A stretch of 64,000 nucleotides of DNA, taken from Cricetomys ansorgei (Eukaryota; Chordata; Mammalia; Rodentia; Nesomyidae). Made by a program: the position numbers and the translations under genes. A model generated the notes under the pieces. That model saw only the letters and a list, made by a program, of their open reading frames with translations. It was not told where the DNA came from and searched no databases. Positions 60,537 to 64,000 of the stretch are shown in pieces (position 1 is the stretch's first letter; each line of letters opens with the position of its first letter). Location of the stretch: assembly GCA_026225945.1 (NCBI GenBank), contig JAMJFZ010000597.1, positions 1,661,501 to 1,725,500 on the forward strand, read 5' to 3'.

Positions 60537-60572
60537 TAGCAGCAGGAGGAGACTAAGCAGACAAAAGGAGCC
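60537..60572 (+). other. Ppfibp2: Ppfibp2 exon, 5' UTR part
   Basis: Follows a pyrimidine-rich tract and acceptor TTTCAG (AG at 60535-60536). A second AG at 60538-60539 gives an alternative start three bases later. Thirty-six bases of 5' UTR lead to the start codon. Confidence 0.8.
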
Positions 60573-60636
60573 ATGGCTTCTGATGCTAGTCATGCACTGG
60601 AAGCTGCCCTGGAGCAGATGGATGGGATCATTGCAG
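60573..60636 (+). CDS. Ppfibp2: Liprin-beta-2, first coding exon (N-terminus)
   Basis: Encodes the N-terminus of liprin-beta-2 (PTPRF-interacting protein-binding protein 2), a cytoplasmic scaffold that pairs with liprin-alpha and acts in the LAR-type receptor phosphatase and cell-adhesion network. The full protein has N-terminal coiled coils and three C-terminal SAM domains, none of which is in the window. The visible 21 residues begin MASDASHALEAALEQMDG, which I recognise as the conserved liprin-beta start. The ATG at 60573 lies in GGAGCCATGG, a strong Kozak context. The exon ends at 60636 before GTAAGC, leaving phase 1 (one G of the next codon, consistent with Gly next). The rest of the gene is downstream of the window. 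Confidence 0.93.
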
Positions 60637-61980
60637 GTAAGCTCAGGGGACCCTAGGACTGATATCCCATCCCGCAGCCCCATTTCCTTTTGTTCGTATA
60701 GAGAAAAGCTCTCTGTTAGACTAACATTTAAGTAGTTTAATGTCCATGCCCCTCTCTTTCTTATGGAACACTTTTCTACTGGTATGATTATTAGGAGTCT
60801 GTGTTGGCCTATGTGAATGTACTGATCTACACAGGCGGATGCCTATATAGAGCTCTGTTACAGTTTGGATCCTGGCTATGAGGCAGTTTGCATGCAATGA
60901 ATTTGATTCTGTTGTAAAATTTTCAGAGCGCATCGTGGCTTATTATTGTGGAACTGAAGCTTGAAATTGAAGCCGACTTTGTTCCCTAATCAGCGTCTGC
61001 TCATTTCCCTAGCTGTCATCCAGTGTGTTGAGGAGACGCAGGCAGTTTTGATTCCCACCCTGGTTACAGCGTTCTTTCTCTCCTATCACTTTTTAAATTC
61101 ACCGTTAAGTGTTTGGTTTTAATATTTGCATTAGTCAGTAGGGACTTTCTTTAGAAAAGGATCCAGTGTCATTGTGGATACTTGGGAAGATACTTGACTG
61201 ATTGATTTATTGCTAGGAGCAATCAGGAAGCTGTACTCTTGTAATAAGGCAGTTATTGCAAACCTTACGAGAGGATCCCAGGTTTTCTTTCTGTCCTCAA
61301 CCCGACACACTTTTGTGTCCCTATTTGCAGACTAGAGTGTGCAGCTTCAGGACTTTGCTCCCCACTGTGTGAACTGTGTGACTCAGGAGATGGGGAAACA
61401 GGGTAATGGCTGAGTGGGGCTTGACTGCAGGCAGGGCTCCGGACATACCATACTGCCGCTTTCTGGCTGTTTGCTCCTTCCCATTGCAGAACTACTTCTG
61501 AGTCATAGAGGATTCTGAGAGTTGGAGCCTGGGGTGAGGGAGGCGATCAGTGTCCTACAGCTTTCTCATGTTACAGGTTCTTCTATAACTCAGCCTAGCT
61601 GTCAGCTGGCAGGCTCTCAATTTCTCCATGAACAGAGGTGTCCTTGAGAGGCCATGACCAATCTCCTGCTTTTCTGAGTTTCTGTAGTTTGGGGTGTCCT
61701 GTTCTAAGTTAGGGTCTCTGATAACTTATTGAGAAGACACCATCAAGAGAGTGGATTTCCTAGCAATGCACTTAGAAAGCCTGATCTAGAAGTTCTCACA
61801 TGTACTGAGATAAAAGCCACAGGGTCAGACTGTGGCTGACATGTCAGTACATTTGAGCCCTGGCCGGATGACTGATCCCCTGGCAGAATTCGTGGATGGT
61901 TGTAAGGGATGAATGAGGTGATCACTATTTCTCCATTTTAATGCTTTTGTTTCTTTGTCAAACATTATTGACTGCAGTTA
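60637..61980. other. Ppfibp2 intron after the first coding exon, nothing recognised
   Basis: Starts with the donor GTAAGC. No SINE or further exon recognised in this stretch. Confidence 0.6.
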
Positions 61981-61984
61981 TATA

Positions 61985-62250
61985 GGTCTATTTTAGAAGT
62001 TTCTGTTTGGTTCTACTGATCTGTTTGTTCTTTTACCAATGTCACAGTGTATTAATAATCGTAGCTCTGTAGTAAGCCTTGAAGTCAGATCTTGTTGTGT
62101 TAGTCTTACAACTTTGTTAATTACCATTATGTTGGCCAGCCTGAGTCTTGAGATTTCCCTTCACCCCCAGCTTCAGAATTAGTTTGTCCAAACACAGAAG
62201 ATACTTTGTTGGGATGATGGTTAGAATTGTGTTGAATCTTCACATTGAAT
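61985..62250 (-). mobile_element. L1 fragment (ORF2 region), antisense and decayed
   Basis: The run 'ggttctactgatctgtttgt', 'ttaataatcgtagctctgta', 'gtaagccttgaagtcagatc' and 'tagaattgtgttgaatcttc' recalls the antisense end of L1 ORF2. It has many lesions and no open frame. Confidence 0.6.
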
Positions 62251-62254
62251 TGGC

Positions 62255-62332
62255 ACTAGGGACTGAATAACAGAGTGCTTGCCTGGCATGCACAAGGTCC
62301 CGGATTCTATCCCCATCTCTGCTCAAAAGAAC
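62255..62332 (+). repeat. ID-type SINE
   Basis: The run 'actagggactgaataacaga', 'gtgcttgcctggcatgcaca' and 'aggtcccggattctatcccc' is a tRNA(Ala)-like ID head with an A-rich end. Confidence 0.7.
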
Positions 62333-62384
62333 AAGAACTGACATCTTAACAGTATTGACTCTTTGAGGGATGAATAGGCTGTTT

Positions 62385-62592
62385 CCTAAAGAAGGCAGCA
62401 TTGTGTGGGGTAAGCATGTGGACCTGGGTTCAATCTCTAGAACCACGTAAAATAGCCAGGAGTGGTGGCACTTATGAATTCCAGCATTGGGGAAGCAGAG
62501 ATAGGAAGATCTCTGGGGTTCACTAGCCAGTCATTCTAGACTAATCAGTGAGTTCTGGGCAATGTAGAGACCCTGTCTCAAAACATCAGGAA
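62385..62592 (+). repeat. B3/RSINE1 SINE
   Basis: The run 'ggtaagcatgtggacctggg', 'ttcaatctctagaaccacgt', 'gccaggagtggtggcactta', 'aagatctctggggttcacta' and 'gtagagaccctgtctcaaaa' is a sense B3-class copy. Confidence 0.75.
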
Positions 62593-63170
62593 GACAGAAT
62601 CAGAGGAATGACAACAAAGATGTAGGAATCCTGTATTAGATAAAGCTGGGGAGGCTTTGTGATCTGGTGATGTTTCAATGGAATGCTGGGAAGATCTGGA
62701 GAACAGCTTTCCAGGAGAGGGGCTGGAGAGAGTTACTGTACATAGCTAAAAGTTGATAAGCCCAGGGAAAGGGAAGGGGACACAGCCTCAGAAGCAAAAG
62801 AGACAAATCATATTATGGCATGGCTGGTATGGGGAGAACTTCAGACATTATCCTGAAGACATGAGAGGGAGTTAAGAGTGTGGGGAGAGGAGGAATGCAA
62901 CTGCAGTTACATTCTCAAGGCATACTCTGATGCTCTGTGGGTGAGACAGTCAATAGGGGTCAACAAAAAAAGCAGAGACCAATCAGAGCTATACGTCAAC
63001 CTTACAGACTAGGCAAGTCCAGGGATGAATGTGCATACTTTATATAACAGAACCATCAAACCCAGGTAGGTGAAGTGGAGCTTCCAAAGTATGAAGTCGA
63101 CTATGACTTTGGAGGAACAGACTCAACATGGTGAAGATTTTATGTCCCTTCTTAATTTATCAAGCACTTA
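62593..63170. other. Ppfibp2 intron, nothing recognised
   Basis: No supported feature. Confidence 0.45.
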
Positions 63171-63174
63171 CATT

Positions 63175-63300
63175 CTAGCCAGATACTGTGGCTCACACTT
63201 GTAATCCCAGCATTTGGGAAGCTGGGGAAGGATGATTACTACAATTTTCAGGCCAGCCTGGGCTACATAACAAGTCCCTGTTTTGACAAACAAGCAAACA
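63175..63300 (+). repeat. B1-like SINE (old)
   Basis: The run 'agccagatactgtggctcac', 'cttgtaatcccagcatttgg' and 'caggccagcctgggctacat' is an early-type B1 with a CAAACAAGCAAACA tail. Confidence 0.8.
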
Positions 63301-63480
63301 GTTAGCATTTATTTTATAGTACTCAATATATGCCAAGCACTAGTTCGAGCACTTTACATGGGTAACACAGCCCCCTCCTCCGGCAGGAGCTCTTCTTAGC
63401 CCCATTTAAACATGAGGAAACTGTTGCTAAAATCATGAAGACAACTTGTAGAGCTACGATCAAAATTGAGTAGTCTGCAT
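63301..63480 (-). repeat. MIR SINE, antisense
   Basis: The run 'agcatttattttatagtact', 'atgccaagcactagttcgag', 'ccccatttaaacatgaggaa' and 'gacaacttgtagagctacga' is the antisense MIR order. Confidence 0.7.
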
Positions 63481-64000
63481 ACAGTTATTCTTCCCTACCC
63501 GCCTGCTATATTCCAATGCCTTGGAATATCTTAGGTTTTCCTTTCTACAAAGCTCTCACAACTATTCCAGATAGAGAAACTCAGAGAGCCTGTCCACACA
63601 CACCCTTCCAGGAAGGAGGGCTATGGGATAGGACAAAGAAGATGGATCCTTGTCCTGGAAAGTGAGGAAATGGGTCTCCCATGTTCCATGCAATCTATTC
63701 CTTAGCCACTTTCCTCTACACCTCTTCCAGATTCTCACCTGGAGAACCCGAGCCCAGGCAAGGCCTTAAAGATCCAGTTAAATAATCTGACAGTGACAGA
63801 GAGGACTCCTCCAAAGGTTTCTGTCACTTTAAGGATGCCTGTATGGGAAGGCAGGCAGAAGCAAGCACTCTACTGACGGAGCTCTCTCTCCTGCCTTATT
63901 TATATTTCCTCATGGCACGCATATCATCTCCTGGCCTGTTACACTCATATTGCTCTTTTTATTGTATGTTCAGAGAGGACAGGGACCATACCACTGCATC
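63481..64000. other. Ppfibp2 intron to window end
   Basis: No gene. A short ID/B3-like antisense remnant ('gcaagcactctactgacgga') is visible at 63862-63885. Confidence 0.45.

Overview
The window is vertebrate nuclear DNA from a muroid rodent. Most of it is intron and intergenic sequence filled with B1, B2, B3/RSINE1, B4 and ID SINEs, rodent L1 3' ends, MaLR and ERVK-type LTRs, much older MIR/L2/MLT1/MER copies, and long CA/GT microsatellites. Coding sequence is under 2% of the window and is split by GT-AG introns. The young B1 copies share a 3' block (CCAGAGTTACAACAGAG) that differs from the laboratory-mouse consensus as I remember it. The species is therefore probably not Mus but another muroid, such as a gerbil, a spiny mouse or a related lineage; this is inference.

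Two genes are recognisable, both on the + strand. Olfml1 (olfactomedin-like 1, a secreted glycoprotein) contributes its last two coding exons: 1512-1800, a coiled-coil segment, and 18719-19518, the whole olfactomedin domain plus the stop codon. They are separated by a 16.9 kb intron. Its first exon, with the signal peptide, lies upstream of the window. About 4 kb downstream is a GC-rich, TATA-less, CpG-containing segment (about 22.9-23.7 kb) that I read as the Ppfibp2 (liprin-beta-2) promoter with a non-coding first exon. The first coding exon of Ppfibp2 is at 60537-60636, with the start codon at 60573 in a strong Kozak context. It encodes only the first 21 residues, and the intron after it runs to the window end. 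The order Olfml1 then Ppfibp2, same strand, matches the conserved neighbourhood known from human 11p15.4 and mouse chromosome 7.

Layout: 1-935, B3 SINE tail grown into a large compound CA array; 936-18718, Olfml1 introns with SINEs, MaLR LTRs, a decayed L2, an L1 3' end and ERVK-type LTRs; 18719-about 20500, last Olfml1 exon and 3' region, the latter carrying a MaLR LTR with a nested B1; 20.5-22.9 kb, short intergenic region; 22.9-23.7 kb, candidate promoter; 23.7-60.5 kb, probable first intron of Ppfibp2, including a repeat-poor stretch at about 42.0-47.8 kb; 60.5 kb to the end, first coding exon and start of the next intron.

I found no RNA gene, CRISPR array, intact transposon ORF or novel protein system. 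The interesting material is in repeat architecture (matching solo LTRs, a nested-insertion record with target-site duplications, diverged direct duplications, a 39-bp B1-derived tandem) and in the candidate regulatory segments. Family names for repeats are from memory of consensus sequences, and repeat edges are approximate unless a target-site duplication is stated.
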